NCBI RefSeq assembly: GCF_029873635.1
Contig: NC_080418.1
Location: 8,399,562 to 8,463,561, forward strand
Origin: Malania oleifera
Taxonomy: Eukaryota; Streptophyta; Magnoliopsida; Santalales; Ximeniaceae
DNA length: 64,000 bases
Direction of reading: 5' to 3'
Positions 24,287 to 36,660 of the stretch are shown in pieces. A model generated the notes under the pieces. The model was not told where the DNA came from. It searched no databases and worked only from the letters and a program-made list of their open reading frames with translations. Positions within the stretch are counted from its first letter, which is position 1. Each line of letters starts with the position of its first letter. Position numbers and translations under genes: made by a program.

Positions 24287-27200
24287 ATTCTCCACCTTGG
24301 CAAGCTTGTAACCCTTGCACCTCCTTAGCATCTCTGATGGCGGTTCCTGCAAAACAGACACTAGAAACTTTCAAGGTTAACCAAGTTTGAACAATGCTCA
24401 AACTTGGATTTAGGTACTGCTTTAGTCATCATATCCGAAGGATTATCCTCCGTTGGAATTTTTCTTACTTCTATTTCTCCACTAGAAATAATATCTCTCA
24501 CAAAATGCAGCCTAACATCTATATGTTTGGACCTATCATGATAAACATGATTCCTAGCCAAATGAGTAGTGCTTTGATTGTCACAATAAATTGTAACGGC
24601 TCCACTATACATTCCTAACTCTAGGCATAGTCCTTTTTATCCATATAGCTTCCTTAAAGGCTTCAGTCATGGCAATATATTCAGCCTCCGTGGTAGACAA
24701 GGTTACCACCGACTGCATGTGAGATTTTCAACTAATAGCACTACCTAAAAAACAAAAGACCATACCAGAAAAAGACTTCTTAGTATTTAGATTTCCAGCA
24801 TAGTCAGAATCTACATATCCTTTTAATCCTATTTCACAATGCATATCCTTTTTACCAAATATTAATCCTTGCTGTTTTGTTCCAGACAAGTATTGAAAAA
24901 TTTGTTTCAAAACATGCCAGTGTGGTTTTCCAGGTTTGCTCATAAATCTACTCACTTGACTTACAACATAAGATAGATCAGGTCTAGAACATACCATAGC
25001 ATACATTACACTACCAACCATACTAGCATAAAGTATTCTATTCATAAATAGTGACTCAACTTCAGTTTTAGGACACTGTTTGCTAGACAACTTAACATGC
25101 TGTGCAACAAGAATATAGGTAGATTTAACATGACTCATTCCAAATCTTTTTAATACCTTTGAAATACAAGACTTTTGAGACAAGTAGAGAAGCTTTTTAT
25201 TCCTTTCTCTAGTTATTTTCATACCAAGTATCCTTTTAACAGGTCCTAAGTCCTTCATTTCAAATTCAGATTTAAGCATGCACTTAACTTGATTTAACAT
25301 ATCCATGTCTTGACAAGCAACCAACATGTCATCAACATATAATAGTAAATATATATGACATTTATCACATGATTTAAAATAAACACAACCATCATAATTG
25401 CTTCTACAGAAATTGCTTTGAATCATGTAAGAATCAAATCGTTTATACCATTGTCTAGGTGATTGTTTCAACCCATATAAAGATTTCTTTAATAAACATA
25501 CATGCTTTTTATTCATTTCCATATCAAAACCCTCGGAAGGTTGCATATAAACTATTTCTTCTAAAGTACCATGCAAGAAAGCAGTTTTAACATCAAGTTG
25601 TTCTAAATGCAAGTCATGTACAACAACAAAGGATAATATAATTCTAATAGAACTATGCCTCACAACAATGGAAAAATATTTCATTATAGTCTACCCCTTC
25701 CCTTTGTGTAAATCCCTTAGCCACTAACCTAGCTTTATACCTAGGTGGTTCAACTCCAGGGATTCCCTCTTTCCTCTTAAAGATCCACTTGGATCCTATG
25801 AGTTTTTGTTTTTTTTTTCGGTCTAGGTACTCATTCTTGTTTAGAGACTCTATTTCCTCTTACATTGCAAGAATCCAATTTTTCAGCCTCTTTACTATCC
25901 ATGGCTTCTCTAAAAGTCCTAGGCTCCACCTCAATTTCTGTTTCAGCAACCAAAAGAGCAAACACTGTCATATCAGCTTCCCCATACCTTTAAGAAGGTC
26001 TTATGACCCTCCTTTCCCTATCCCGTGCTAGAAGGTAAGTTTTACTTAATTCAGAGGTTTCCGTTTCTGAGTTTTGCTCCTCAAAAATTGCAGCATCTGT
26101 TTCTAAATGGCTATGAGAAGTGGAGGGATGCTCCACCTCAAACTGCGGGTCACTAGTATCAAAGTGTCTAACAGTCTGAATGTATGTAATCAAGAGTCTG
26201 TTTTGTGGTGTGAGTGGACTTCTTAAAACTAACCCTAGTAGACTTACCCAAGACACACTCCTCACAGAATAACAATTCCTCAAGTTTCCTATCTCCAAGG
26301 AGCCCCTATTTCTCCAGCTCCTTTAAGCCCTGTAGGCTAACATGCTCTAGCTTACTATGCCACAAGGAAACCTAATTTTCTACCCTGTGATTGATAGGTG
26401 AAACCTCACCCATCACTGTCTTTCCTACTAAGGTGTACAGCCCATTCTTTAGCACCCCTTTCATCACTACCAGTGAACCTCTACAAACTCTTAGGCTACC
26501 TCCTTCAGACTTAAACGTGTACCTTGTCTTATCTAAGCTACCCAGAGAAATCAAGTTTCTCTTCAGCTCAGGTATGTACCTCACATCTCTTAGCACTCTC
26601 TCCATCCCATCATGCATTAGAAGTCTCACAGTCCCTATACCCTATATTTTACATGACTTATTGTTTCCTAGGATAACATGACCTCCTTCTAAGCACGTAA
26701 AGGACTCAAACTAGTTTTTTAATGGACACATGTGGAAGGAACATCTTGAATCTAATATCCATTCTTTTCCCGAATCTCTATCAGAAACATTCAACACTTC
26801 CGCACTATCATACCCATCTAAAACTACAGTTGCCTTACCCTTTGATTCAGAGGTGGTGGCCTTTGCACCATTTTTCCTCTCAGGGCAATCCCTCCTAAAA
26901 TGTCTTTCCTTGTGACATGCATAACACTTTAGTGCCTTATTCTTAGATTTTGATCTAGACCTCTTGTCTTTTCCTTTCTTGTTCCTCTTTTCAGACTTAC
27001 CTCTCACATTTAACCCTTCCCCTAACCCTAATTTAGACTCAAACTTAGTGTGCAATTCCCTAGAGTGCAAAACGGCTTGCACATTTTCTAAAGTCAGCCT
27101 CTCTCTCCCATACATCATAGTTTCTTTAATATGGTCATATGTGGAATCAAGAGAACTCAATAAAAGAATTGCCTGGTCTTCTTCATCTATACTAATATCA

Positions 27201-27641
27201 ATATTAGCAAGATCCAAATTTTTTTTATTAAATTCATCTAAATGTTCATCAATTGATGTTCCAGTGGTCATTCTAAAGGTGTAGAGTCTAGTCTTCTTAT
27301 GGAGTCTATTTTCTAGGGATTTTGTCATGTACAAATTTTCTAGTTTTGACCACACTCCAGCTGTCGTATCCTCATTGGCAACTTCCCTAAGCACTTTGTC
27401 TCCTAAGGACAAGATAATGGCACTATGTGTTTTTTGGAGGATTTCGGGCTTCACTTTGTCGGTGGAGGGAAAATCTTGTTTCCCCTCTTGTGAAGTGGAT
27501 GCTCCTTTCTTTTCTCCAAGAAGAGCCTCCTCAAGCCCCTGTTGTACCAAGATGGCACGCATCTTAATCTTCCACAAACCAAAGTCATTTTTTCCGGTGA
27601 ATTTTTCTATTTCAAACCTAACGGTCCCCATCACATAGCCA

Positions 27642-27654
27642 GGCTCTGATACCA
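27642..27654 (-). other. Primer-binding site, initiator tRNA-Met type
   Basis: The minus strand reads TGGTATCAGAGCC, two bases from the LTR edge at 27657. Confidence 0.92.
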
Positions 27655-27656
27655 CT

Positions 27657-28559
27657 TGTTGTGTGTAATTTCAGCTGATTGCTAATTCTATTTTCAGATT
27701 TTAATTAATTCCAAATCAGCCCCAATAACACCTTAACATAAATCTGTTTATTTTGACGCTTGTGTGCTGAGCTTGATCAAGAAAAATGTACGTTCACCAA
27801 ATAATATTTAGCAAAGCATAAACATATCACAAGCACAATCCACAAGAACACATTTACGTGGTTCGGCCCAAAAATTGGCCTACATCTACTGCAGAAACTC
27901 ACCTCCAGAGACACTATATTAAATAGGCAGAAATAAATACAAGTACACACAGATTTACCCTTGTTTCTTGTCTTATCGATCTCTTCTGAAAATCAGCCCA
28001 AGAATAATCCTAGAAACCCCCTCTTCGCACCTGCGAAGAATCCTAGATTTCTCCCTATATTCCTCCTTGATTTCCCTACAAGAAATCCTCCCCAAGAAAC
28101 TAAATCTGTGTCTTTTACCTTGCCTTTACCTGAGCGTGCACCTCCGCTGGAAATCCCCAACGCCGAACGCCCTCCTGCCATGTCCTTCTCTCGCGCGACC
28201 CTCACTCTCCCACGCGGCTGAAGAAAACAACGGCTGCAGGTGCTCTCTCTCGCGGCTGAAGAACCCTCGGGTGCAGGTGCTCTCGCAGCTGGTGAAGACT
28301 CGCGGTTTTGCAGGAAGAAGTCTCGGCTCCTACGCTGCAAGCTCAAATCTGCTCTGCAGGATTCTCTCCGCTGTTTCTTGAAGCTGCAAACAGAAAAATT
28401 AAAGCAGCCCTTCCCAGCCTCTCTTGTATTTTATTATATTTACAATAGTAAAAGGCAATTACATCCATGCCCCCATAAATAATAAAAAAACAGCAGCAGC
28501 CGTTGGATCTAAAACGAAATGGACGACCTGGATTTGTTTCAAGCCTTGACACTCCAACA
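27657..28559 (-). repeat. 5' LTR of copia fossil 3
   Basis: This is the partner of 23384-24286 and lies beside the primer-binding site. Both contain an ACGTGGTTCGGCCC-like block and a conserved CTCGCGGTT region near the end. Confidence 0.92.
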
Positions 28560-28564
28560 CACAC

Positions 28565-30170
28565 TGTTTCACGCCGCCCATCACACAGATACACACACTC
28601 ACACTCACCTGCACACACCTTGTGAACACTTTGATGCACGCACCTTTACACAAACCAGCAGAACACTCACCCATGGAACACACCCACACTTACACACACC
28701 AGAATACTCTCCTACGCACACGTTCTTTGCACACAGCAAAGCCACATACACACACAGTCCCGGCAACCACACCCCCCACACCCACCCACCCCCCCCCCCC
28801 CCCCCCCCCAACTGTGAACTCCCCTGCTCCAAACCCAGCTGCCTCACACCCATTCACCCATGCCACCTGCTACAATTGCTGTCACTGCTACTCCTGCTAG
28901 TGTGGCTGCCCCTGCTTCTGCTCTAGTCATTCCTCCCATGCAATTTGCCATTCTTGCTGGATCAACACTAGCAAAGAACGACATGAGGAGTAGTAGTATT
29001 GATCGAAGAAAGAGAAAAAAATAAGTATGATACGACCTTTCATCTACGAAAGAAGTAATATATGCAATACATGACCAGAGTTTTGCCTTGTTTTGGGTTT
29101 GGATTCAAGGAACAAGAGTAGCAAGTTTATTGGGTGTTCACAACAGCCGAGCACACCAGCACACGTTTTGGCTGCAGCAGATTACTCTTGGATTTGCAGA
29201 CAGCAGCACACCAGCGCAGGACCTCTTGGCCAGAGAGCAGCAGCACCTGAGCAATACTGGTATACCTCTCAACCACACCAGCAGCACCTCTTCGCAGCAA
29301 CAATAGCTCCTCGCTATAAAAACACACATACACACCAAGCACACACAGAAAACCCACCGCTTCACTCACTAAAATACACGCACTAAAACACACCGATACA
29401 CACTGCACACCCCCATATTAAAATACACTCCTACATGCACTGCTACACACACTGTTTCACACACCGTTTCATGCACACACACTGCTACACACACTAAAAC
29501 ACCCACTGCTACACACACACTGACACTCACCTATACACCTACCTACACACACAATGACACACTCCACTAACCCACAATTTAAAATCTCACAAACACACAC
29601 TTTTACACACACAAAGAAAATGCACCACTGACACGCTGCCATATGCACTTGCAAAGCTATTACACACACAGTACCCACACCACTACCCACACACACTTGC
29701 ACACGCACACGAATTCACCCTCTCATCCACGTACCCACATGCACATGCATATTCACACCACCCACATGCACGCATATACATGCTTGCAATTTCACATATG
29801 TGCACCATTCATAACCCCGTGCGTGCATGCATGTAGTCACATATACACACACATTCACATTTATATACATGCATGCATGCACTCATGTGCTCATGCATGT
29901 ACACGTATGCCATTTTGCACATACACACGCATGCATGCATTCATGCACCACGCATGCACGCTCATTCCCATCCATGCACACGTACACTTAGACATTCCGA
30001 TATCACCCATGACATCACTACTTCGGCCATTGTCCATTCACGCTTGCATGCATGTACATGTTCATTCACACGTCACGCATGCATGGTAGTTCTCACTCAC
30101 GCTCACACATGCTTCATGCACCACTTGCATATTCTAACATACACCTGAACACATACAAATGCATGTGGAA
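28565..30170 (+). repeat. CA-rich low-complexity tract inside the Tat/Ogre-like LTR
   Basis: About 1.6 kb is dominated by CACAC, CATGCATGCA and ACACTGTTTCAC words, and it includes an uninterrupted run of 21 C at 28789-28809. The same texture occurs left of the copia insertion (about 23270-23383), which fits one tract split by the element. Several open frames of 70-150 codons here are histidine/threonine-rich artefacts on one strand and cysteine/valine-rich artefacts on the other. Confidence 0.8.
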
Positions 30171-31085
30171 GGCAACGCGTGTGGATGATCTCAACCAAGA
30201 CTTTAAGTTGGTTTTTCTCTGAATCGGTTAACGTTTGACTGGTTTGTCATCCCTCGAGCCGGTTCATGCTGATTTTCTCCATTTCATTTGTATATTATTA
30301 TTTAGATCTTCAGAAAATTCACAAAAAATCACAAAATTCTTAGAAAATCCAAAAAATATTTTCATATTTTGATTTCCATAGTTTTTATTTTTGCTATTTT
30401 AAAGTTTGAGAAAAATATTGAAAAATCACAAAAAATGTTTTGACACTTGGAAAAAATCACAAAAATATTTTTGTAGGCCCAAAAAATTATTTTCATCCCG
30501 AACGAAGTCCGAAAACCTCCCGCAATACTATTTTCATACTTAGAAAAATCTTACAGATTTTAAAACTCCGGGAGTGTGATTTTGTAACTTATTTTCTTGA
30601 TTTTCCATCCCGATGATTGTAACAAAGGGCATGGACTCTTCGGAGTATTGGATTGCCCTAGTTATGAGGGAATATCTTTATAGTAATTTCATTCTTTGGT
30701 TTTTGGAAGGGGGTAATTTTAAAAGGCTTATTAGATTTATTTTGGGATAATTTTTTATTAATCTGGTACTGTGCGTAAGAATGGGCGCGTAGGGGGTGCT
30801 AATACCTTCCCCTAGCGTAATCGTACTCCCAAGCTCGACTCTGGTGACGCAGACCGATTCTACCCCTAACGGGATAGCAATCAAGTGTTCTAACCACACT
30901 TCAAAAGGTTAGTGGTAACTCCATCACACATTGTTTTTCCACAAAAATCTTTTTTTTCAAAATCACACATTCATTTTTCTCAGTTCACAACCGAACCCAC
31001 ATTTTTGCCGGAGAGTGGTTTTCTATGGCCGAGTCTGGGACGTCACAACACTCAAAAAGCTTATACCCTCACATACTACTATTCC

Positions 31086-31105
31086 TGTAGTAACCGGAAA
31101 AAAAA

Positions 31106-31149
<44 letters not shown>

Positions 31150-31251
31150 TAATAAAATAAAATTAATTAATTAAATTAACAAGTAAAATGAGTAGTATGA
31201 TAAGGACAAAATATATATATATATATAAAAGTAATTATGATATTATATATA

Positions 31252-31283
<32 letters not shown>

Positions 31284-31455
31284 ACAAGCTTCTTCAAAAA
31301 AAAAAGAAGCTTTGAAAAGTCAAATAAATTCAAACCACAAGTTTAAGCTTTGAAAAGTCAAATAAATTCAAACCACAAGCTTAAGCTTTGAAAAGTAAAA
31401 AAAAAGAAAAAAATCCAATTTGAATTGGATTCATTTGGTGTGCCTGAGTGCTCTT

Positions 31456-31502
<47 letters not shown>

Positions 31503-33391
31503 CGACTCTCTCTCTTCGATTCCAGGCTAGTTTTACGCCGGATCGACAAACCGAAACCACCACGACGCTCCTGGCGAAGTTCTCTACAAGTCTGCCGGAA
31601 CGGATCGTCAGGAAAACGAAGTTGGATTTCATCCCAAATCTAAGGTAAGGCTTTATATTCAATATTTGGATTTTTGACAGTTGAAGAAAGTAATATACGC
31701 GTAAAAATACTGAACTTTAATACTGAAAATTTTCAGTTCTAGGGTATTGATTGGGAACGTTGGGAATCATCCCTAAGTTGAGGTAAGATTTTTTAAGTCG
31801 AATTTGACTTAGTGGTAGTTATAGAAAATATTGTACGTACGAAAATACTAAATTTTAATTCTACGAGTTTTCATTTTCAGGGTATTGAGTTGAGAACCTT
31901 GTGGGTACGGGAAAGATTTTCTTAGGGGCTTTTCAGGAATCAGGTAAGGGGATAAACTAAGCTAGTTTTGTTTTGAGAAAATGTATGTATATATATGTAG
32001 CATTTGGTTTCAGGAAAAATAAATATATTTATATATATGATTTATATTTGGAAAATACTGTTTAAATGATGATATGTTAAATACGTAGAAAATTTGTTTA
32101 GTGTGGCATGAGTATAAAAATGTTGTGAAATACTGTTTTTTTTGGAATTGGGACGATATGGATTTCTATGATGGAAAACTGGCATACGGGCCGAGATATT
32201 TTTATATGTATATGTGATTTGCCGGCGTATGGGCCGTGCTATGTGGATGAGATTTGCCAGCGTACGGGCCGTGCTATGTGATTTGCCAGCGTACGGGCTG
32301 TGCTATGTGATTTTCCGGCGTACGGGCCGTGCTATGTGATTTGCCAGCGTACGGGCTGTGCTATGTGATTTGCCGGCGTACGGGCTGTGCTATGTTAAAA
32401 TGTGTAATACAGGCGTACGGGCCGATGATTTTCATGATACACGTATATATGTGAAATGATATGATTGATATGAAAATAAATGATATGAGATATTTATGTA
32501 TCACGGTTTTAGTATATGTATATAATATCAGAACCTGGTTGGTTTGGTCTAGGCTAGCACTTGCACGGTACCGTTGCTATGTGTCCATGGTCCTCGTGAT
32601 CATAATATCTGTGTTAACGCCGCTGTACGGAGTGGTGTGAGATTGGATGGTCGATGTGGTTATTTTCAAGAAGTGTGCTGTTATCGCCCCTAGTGTACGG
32701 ACCAGTCTGGGTAGACCCATCGGACCTACAGACTACTGTTTGACTTGGCAGTGGTCGGCCAACCATTGTCAGGTCCCGCCTTCGGGCCACACAACCCAGT
32801 CATGTGGGGGTAATACATGACAACAGCCAGCTAACCTACCAGGATTGTTTTATATTATTATTAGTGTATGAGATGAGACATGTATGTTTTCCCAGATTTG
32901 ATAAACAGTATTGAATATGTTATGTATGGTATATGTAGAACACATAATACTCATGTTGCCACACACTGGTATTAGTTTATTTCCCTTACTGAGAGGTGTC
33001 TCACCCCTAAATCTTATACATTTTTTCAGGAGCCCCTGATAGGAGAGCGGGAAAAGCCCCGCTGATCTAGATCAGTTGTTTGCCCTCTTTGGAAGGGTAA
33101 GTTTTTGGTAGGGACAGTTAGGTTTTGTGGGGATTGTCCCTAGATTTCATTTTTGAGATGTATATACTGTGAGATAGTAATTGTAGTGACTCTGGTATGT
33201 GTTATGCACTTTATGATGAGATGTATATGATTTTATACTTTCTGCTGCGTAGGCTTCTACTGTATGTTTTGTTATATCCCTGGTGCCCATGGGCCCAGGT
33301 GGATTGTGACCTGCTGAGCTGGGATATATGATGTGATGATAATTTATTTATATAAAAAAAAAAATATGTGAAAAAGGAGCAGGTCGTTACA
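31086..33391 (+). mobile_element. Solo Ty3/gypsy LTR
   Basis: It begins TGTAGTAACCGG and ends AGGTCGTTACA. The flanks are ATTCC (31081-31085) and GTTCC (33392-33396), one mismatch. A block at about 31530-31620 (GCCGGATCGACA, CCACCACGACGCTCCTGGC) is nearly the same as 12680-12760 in the solo LTR at 12246, which places both in one family. It holds an (ATA)n run at 31108-31147, a (CT)n run at 31451-31499 and a minisatellite at 32215-32395. Confidence 0.87.
32215..32395 (+). repeat. 29-bp minisatellite in a gypsy LTR
   Basis: About six tandem units read GATTTGCCAGCGTACGGGCC then GTGCTATGT, varying at a few positions (GCCGGCG/GCCAGCG, GGGCCG/GGGCTG). Decayed half-units flank the array (near 32178 and 32410). 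Confidence 0.88.
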
Positions 33392-34385
33392 GTTCCTTTG
33401 CTAAATCAAGCCTTGTGAGAGTACTTGAGTGATTATACTTTATTCCCATTTGCTAGAAACTCTCATTGTGCTAATTTTTTGTTTGATTTTTGGATTGAGA
33501 GTTGAGCATAGGTTTTCCCTTGATTTAATCTAATAAATCTATTGTGTGGGAAACCTTAAATCTTGTGGGTCCTGGCATTCGAATTGAAAGACACCTTAGT
33601 TTGTGTTTTTATTTGAGTAAAAATCATTTTCATAAGCTTACGTTTCGAATATCTCTTGAGCTTGAATCTTGAGAAAATTATTTTAGAGATATTTTGATTA
33701 TTCTTGTTGGAAATCTTTGAAACCTTAAATTGTGATTGAGATATACATCTATACGTAGTTTCAAAGATTAGCTTGATAATACACTATTATGCTCGATTGA
33801 ATATTGATATAAAATTGAGTGTTTTGCACACATATAGCACTGAATTTATAGTTCTTATGTTATTGATGTGCATTGATTGATACTGGTACAAATCTGCTTA
33901 TTGAAGAAGCATATATTTTGTACACATCTTATATTGTGAATTGATTGTATTTCAGACGTGGCCTGAGGGGGCATTAATCCAGTCTGGAAGGATTAGTTAT
34001 AAAGGTTGAGATCAACCTTGTGTTAATTTGACATAGTTGTATTAGATTCTGCTCCACTCGTTAAGTGAGCTGTAGTGAAATCCTTATGCTTGTGAGCCAA
34101 AGCGAGGACTTAGGTAGTATTGGCGGCCGAACTCTGATAACATATTTTGTGTTGGCTCTCTGTTTATTTTCCACATATTCAATTCCGCACATGTATGCTA
34201 GTACTTGAACTATTGTGAATGTTTTAATTGTTTTAAATATTTGTATACATACTTGCTTGAGGAATTGAGTCTATTTTAAAAAAACCCTAAGTTGTGTAAT
34301 ACTATTATTGGATTAGTTGAACTTAGGGGATTAATTTTTTAAATCTCCAATTCACCCCCTTCTTGGGATTGCACCAAAGTCAACA

Positions 34386-35012
34386 TAATTCTTTTTACAT
34401 TAAATTATTTATTTTATACATTTTAAAATTAAAATCAAAATTAAATGATAATATAAATTTAAATATAATTAAAAAATATACATAAATTTTTAAAAATAAT
34501 AAAAAAAATTCAATTACAAAATACTTTTATTATTTTACAATTATCATGTCTAATAAAATTTTTATTGTAAAGTAAATTTTGAAAGGAGAATAATTAAGTA
34601 AAATAATTATAATAAATTTTAATTTTATTTTTAATGTGTATTATTTGTAATTCTATTATTTTGATCATATTTTTATAATATTTTGATTTAAAGATGAAAA
34701 TAAATATTTTTTAATTAAGTTTTAAATTTATATTAGTTTTATAAATATAAACCAAGCAGATTGTTGATTTTTAGTTTTTAGTTTCTATTTCTAATTTTTT
34801 CTTCTTTAGTTTATGATAGTAATACCAAAGGCGGAAAGAGCATAAACTTGTTTATTAATTTGGTTGAATTGCCATTTTTTTTTCTTTATTTTGTTTTTCT
34901 TGGCCAAGCAATATTAGAGCATTCGTGCAGGACAAAAAAATAGATCTTCTAAGAGGATCAGTGAGGTCTTTCCATTAAGTCTTCTTGTGTAATGAAATTA
35001 CTTCAAATATTG
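34386..35012. other. AT-rich spacer, no feature seen
   Basis: Very AT-rich intergenic sequence between the SIRE-like LTR and the small element at 35018. No gene or transposon terminus is recognised. Confidence 0.55.
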
Positions 35013-35017
35013 AGTTT

Positions 35018-35245
35018 TGTTAGATTGCCACTTTACCTAAAAACTTAAGCTTTTAGGTGAAGTGGTAATCTAACATGGTATTAAAGCTTTAAGACTCCCC
35101 CGCACATGCAGCTTGATAGCACGTGAAGAGATAAAAAAATGACAAATAATGCTACAGAATAAAGACGGGCGACAAGATTAGAACTCAGGATCTCCTGGTA
35201 ATCAGATCTTAAGTTTAAGCTTTTAGGTGAAGTGATAATCTAACA
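35018..35245 (+). mobile_element. 228-bp SMART/TRIM-like miniature retroelement
   Basis: It starts TGTTAGATTGCCACTTTACC and ends GGTGAAGTGATAATCTAACA, with AGTTT on both sides (35013-35017 and 35246-35250). The first 58 bases form a near-perfect palindrome. A TGGTATTAAAGC stretch follows directly at 35076-35087, close to the tRNA-Met primer-binding site. The last 35 bases repeat the second half of the palindrome in direct orientation. The size and structure fit the smallest LTR retroelements. A palindromic foldback DNA element is the main alternative. Confidence 0.72.
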
Positions 35246-35339
35246 AGTTTCACATGATAGAATCCTTAAACATCTTGATGAGTCATGCTCATGATTTTAT
35301 TGGGTAGGAGGGTATAAGACTTTCTTTTTAATATTTCCA

Positions 35340-35453
35340 AATAATCATTTTCAAAATCATTTAAAATTAATTAGAAGTAAAAGTAGCCTCTCGTGTGGCT
35401 TATACAACTTGCTAGCTACGGCATCTATTATAAGGCACATTCACATTATTTTT

Positions 35454-35490
<37 letters not shown>

Positions 35491-36660
35491 AAATACTTAA
35501 ATAATACTCCTGAATCTTAAATGAAAAATCCTATATGATACGCTACAAAAGTTTATCATTTAGACATTCCATTTGGTTTGCAAGATGTCTACTCTTTGGA
35601 ACAAAATAACTATAATAATAATAAAAAAGGGTTATCATCGTGAAACAAATAACAACATAACAACATTGAAATTTGTTTGAATCTATAACAAGGAATAGAA
35701 AAATGAATAGTTACTCACAATTTTACCATGAAAATGCCTATTCTTTTCTTATTTCTTATTGGATGAAATAATGTATCTTTATATAATTTTCATCACTTTC
35801 TTTATATTTTATCATATTATGAGAAATTGGCATTTCGTGAACTAAATGTAATTTAAGTGGGTTTGGAACTCAAGAAATATATTGAAATCATAATCAAAAT
35901 TGATGATGATTTTAACTAACAAAAAAATATAATAAAGGCAAAATAGAGTTTTATTATTAGTTCAATCACTCAAGTTAGCTCGCGAAATTAAGGCACAATT
36001 AATAGTGTTTAATGCTATTAACATAAAAGAAAATTGTACTTGTAAATGTCCCATCTGTTTTTTGTCGCATATGTAACCTTTTGACGGAAAACGTGTGGTT
36101 TATGAGTGTCCATTAATGCTTTTAACAATGAAAACGCGAAAGAGACAAAACTATTGCACAGAAATAACTCTTCAGTGCTAGTTGGTTCATTGGACGTATA
36201 AGTGATTTAATAATTATATTTTCTATTTGCATTAAATGACCCTTTAATAGGCTTAATTTTTTATTAGATAATAATTAAGTGAATTAAATTCATTCAAAAA
36301 TATCATTTTAATAAGTTCAAATATTTTTTATTCAATTGTCCATGACTTGACTTTGCTTAACCCCATCCTCACTTGGTTCATTAGATTGTAATTTATTTAT
36401 ATTTCGAAATATGGTGCTTAATTATAATGCAAATTGCAAAACATGCAATTCCTTGTTTGGGTCTCTCCACACGCGTGTCAACACCTGACCGTTGCGTCAC
36501 AGAATCTCCGTGTGACTTCCGGTGTCCCGCACTCTACCCTCAGCACCCATGGTGCCGCGGGCTTCGATTCCCTACACCGGGCAAGCCCTCAAATCCTACA
36601 CCCAGTAAGGACCACGAATGCGTCCTCTCCACGTCAGTGCAACTACCCACGGGTGAAATA
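35340..36660 (+). repeat. Dispersed repeat, copy C
   Basis: This is the same order of blocks as copy B (14640-15365 and 17577-18230) without the LTR: TTAAAATTAATTAGAAGT, ATTTAGACATTCCATTTGGT, GAAATTGTACTTGTAAATGT, TTGCATTAAATGA and then the GC-rich core (CACCTGACCGTTGCGTCACA, GAATCTCCGTGTGAC). An (AAAT)n run is at 35456-35492. The right end lies about 400 bases upstream of the LEUNIG-like start codon. A 133-codon frame over 36427-36828 is not conserved in the other copies and is not called as a gene. Confidence 0.7.

Larger units (their letters stand above)
23384..28559 (-). mobile_element. Full-length Ty1/copia fossil 3 with both LTRs and target duplication
   Basis: Two direct 903-bp LTRs bound the element, flanked by CACAC on both sides (23379-23383 and 28560-28564). 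In minus orientation the parts are: 5' LTR 28559-27657, primer-binding site 27654-27642, gag with CCHC knuckle (27655-26711; CYACHKERHFRRDCP), protease/GAG-pre-integrase block (about 26629-26300), a connector (26298-25990), reverse transcriptase and RNase H (25684-24361; [20 protein letters not shown], then the ADIxTK-like end), polypurine stretch, and 3' LTR 24286-23384. The LTRs differ at about 5 percent of sites by eye. It is broken, with several breaks. The copia assignment rests on gag-RT order and tRNA-Met priming. Confidence 0.92.
21889..31050 (+). mobile_element. Tat/Ogre-like gypsy solo LTR, split by a SINE and a copia element
   Basis: It begins TGTAGACACCCTAATTTTTA, a start typical of Tat/Ogre LTRs. 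It ends GGGACGTCACAACA after a long tail with CTCGACTCTGGTGACGCAGA and CCCCTAACGGGATAGC. The flanks are GTCAA (21884-21888) and CTCAA (31051-31055), one mismatch. Removing the SINE (22483-22675) and the copia element (23384-28559) leaves about 3.8 kb, a usual size for these long LTRs. No coding region of this element is seen. The lineage is inferred from the termini. Confidence 0.72.
18872..34385 (+). mobile_element. SIRE/Maximus-like copia solo LTR, split by nested insertions
   Basis: The left part (18872-19520) begins TGTTGGATCT and is rich in GTCGACCGAAC-like motifs. It continues at 21801-21888 (CCAACGG just before the break, TATAAATATGAG after it), at 31056-31085, and at 33397-34385. It ends CACCCCCTTCTTGGGATTGC then CAACA, the usual end of SIRE-type LTRs. 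Without the insertions its length is about 1.75 kb, close to the 1.80 kb LTR at 59309-61109. Its own target duplication is not visible (flanks GTGCA and TAATT), so the ends may be from different copies. Confidence 0.78.

Noticed and set aside
23688-24303. Overlapping open frames of up to 137 codons on both strands
   Set aside because: They lie inside a copia LTR and recur in its partner at 27961-28639.
28519-30148. Several open frames of 70-150 codons rich in His and Thr
   Set aside because: They are translations of CA-rich low-complexity DNA and occur on both strands in several frames at once.
31358-31662. Open frames around a (CT)n run
   Set aside because: Arg-Glu or Leu-Ser dipeptide runs are produced by the microsatellite inside a gypsy LTR.
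32215-32395. CRISPR-like regular repeats
   Set aside because: The units are directly adjacent with no unique spacers, and the context is a plant LTR.
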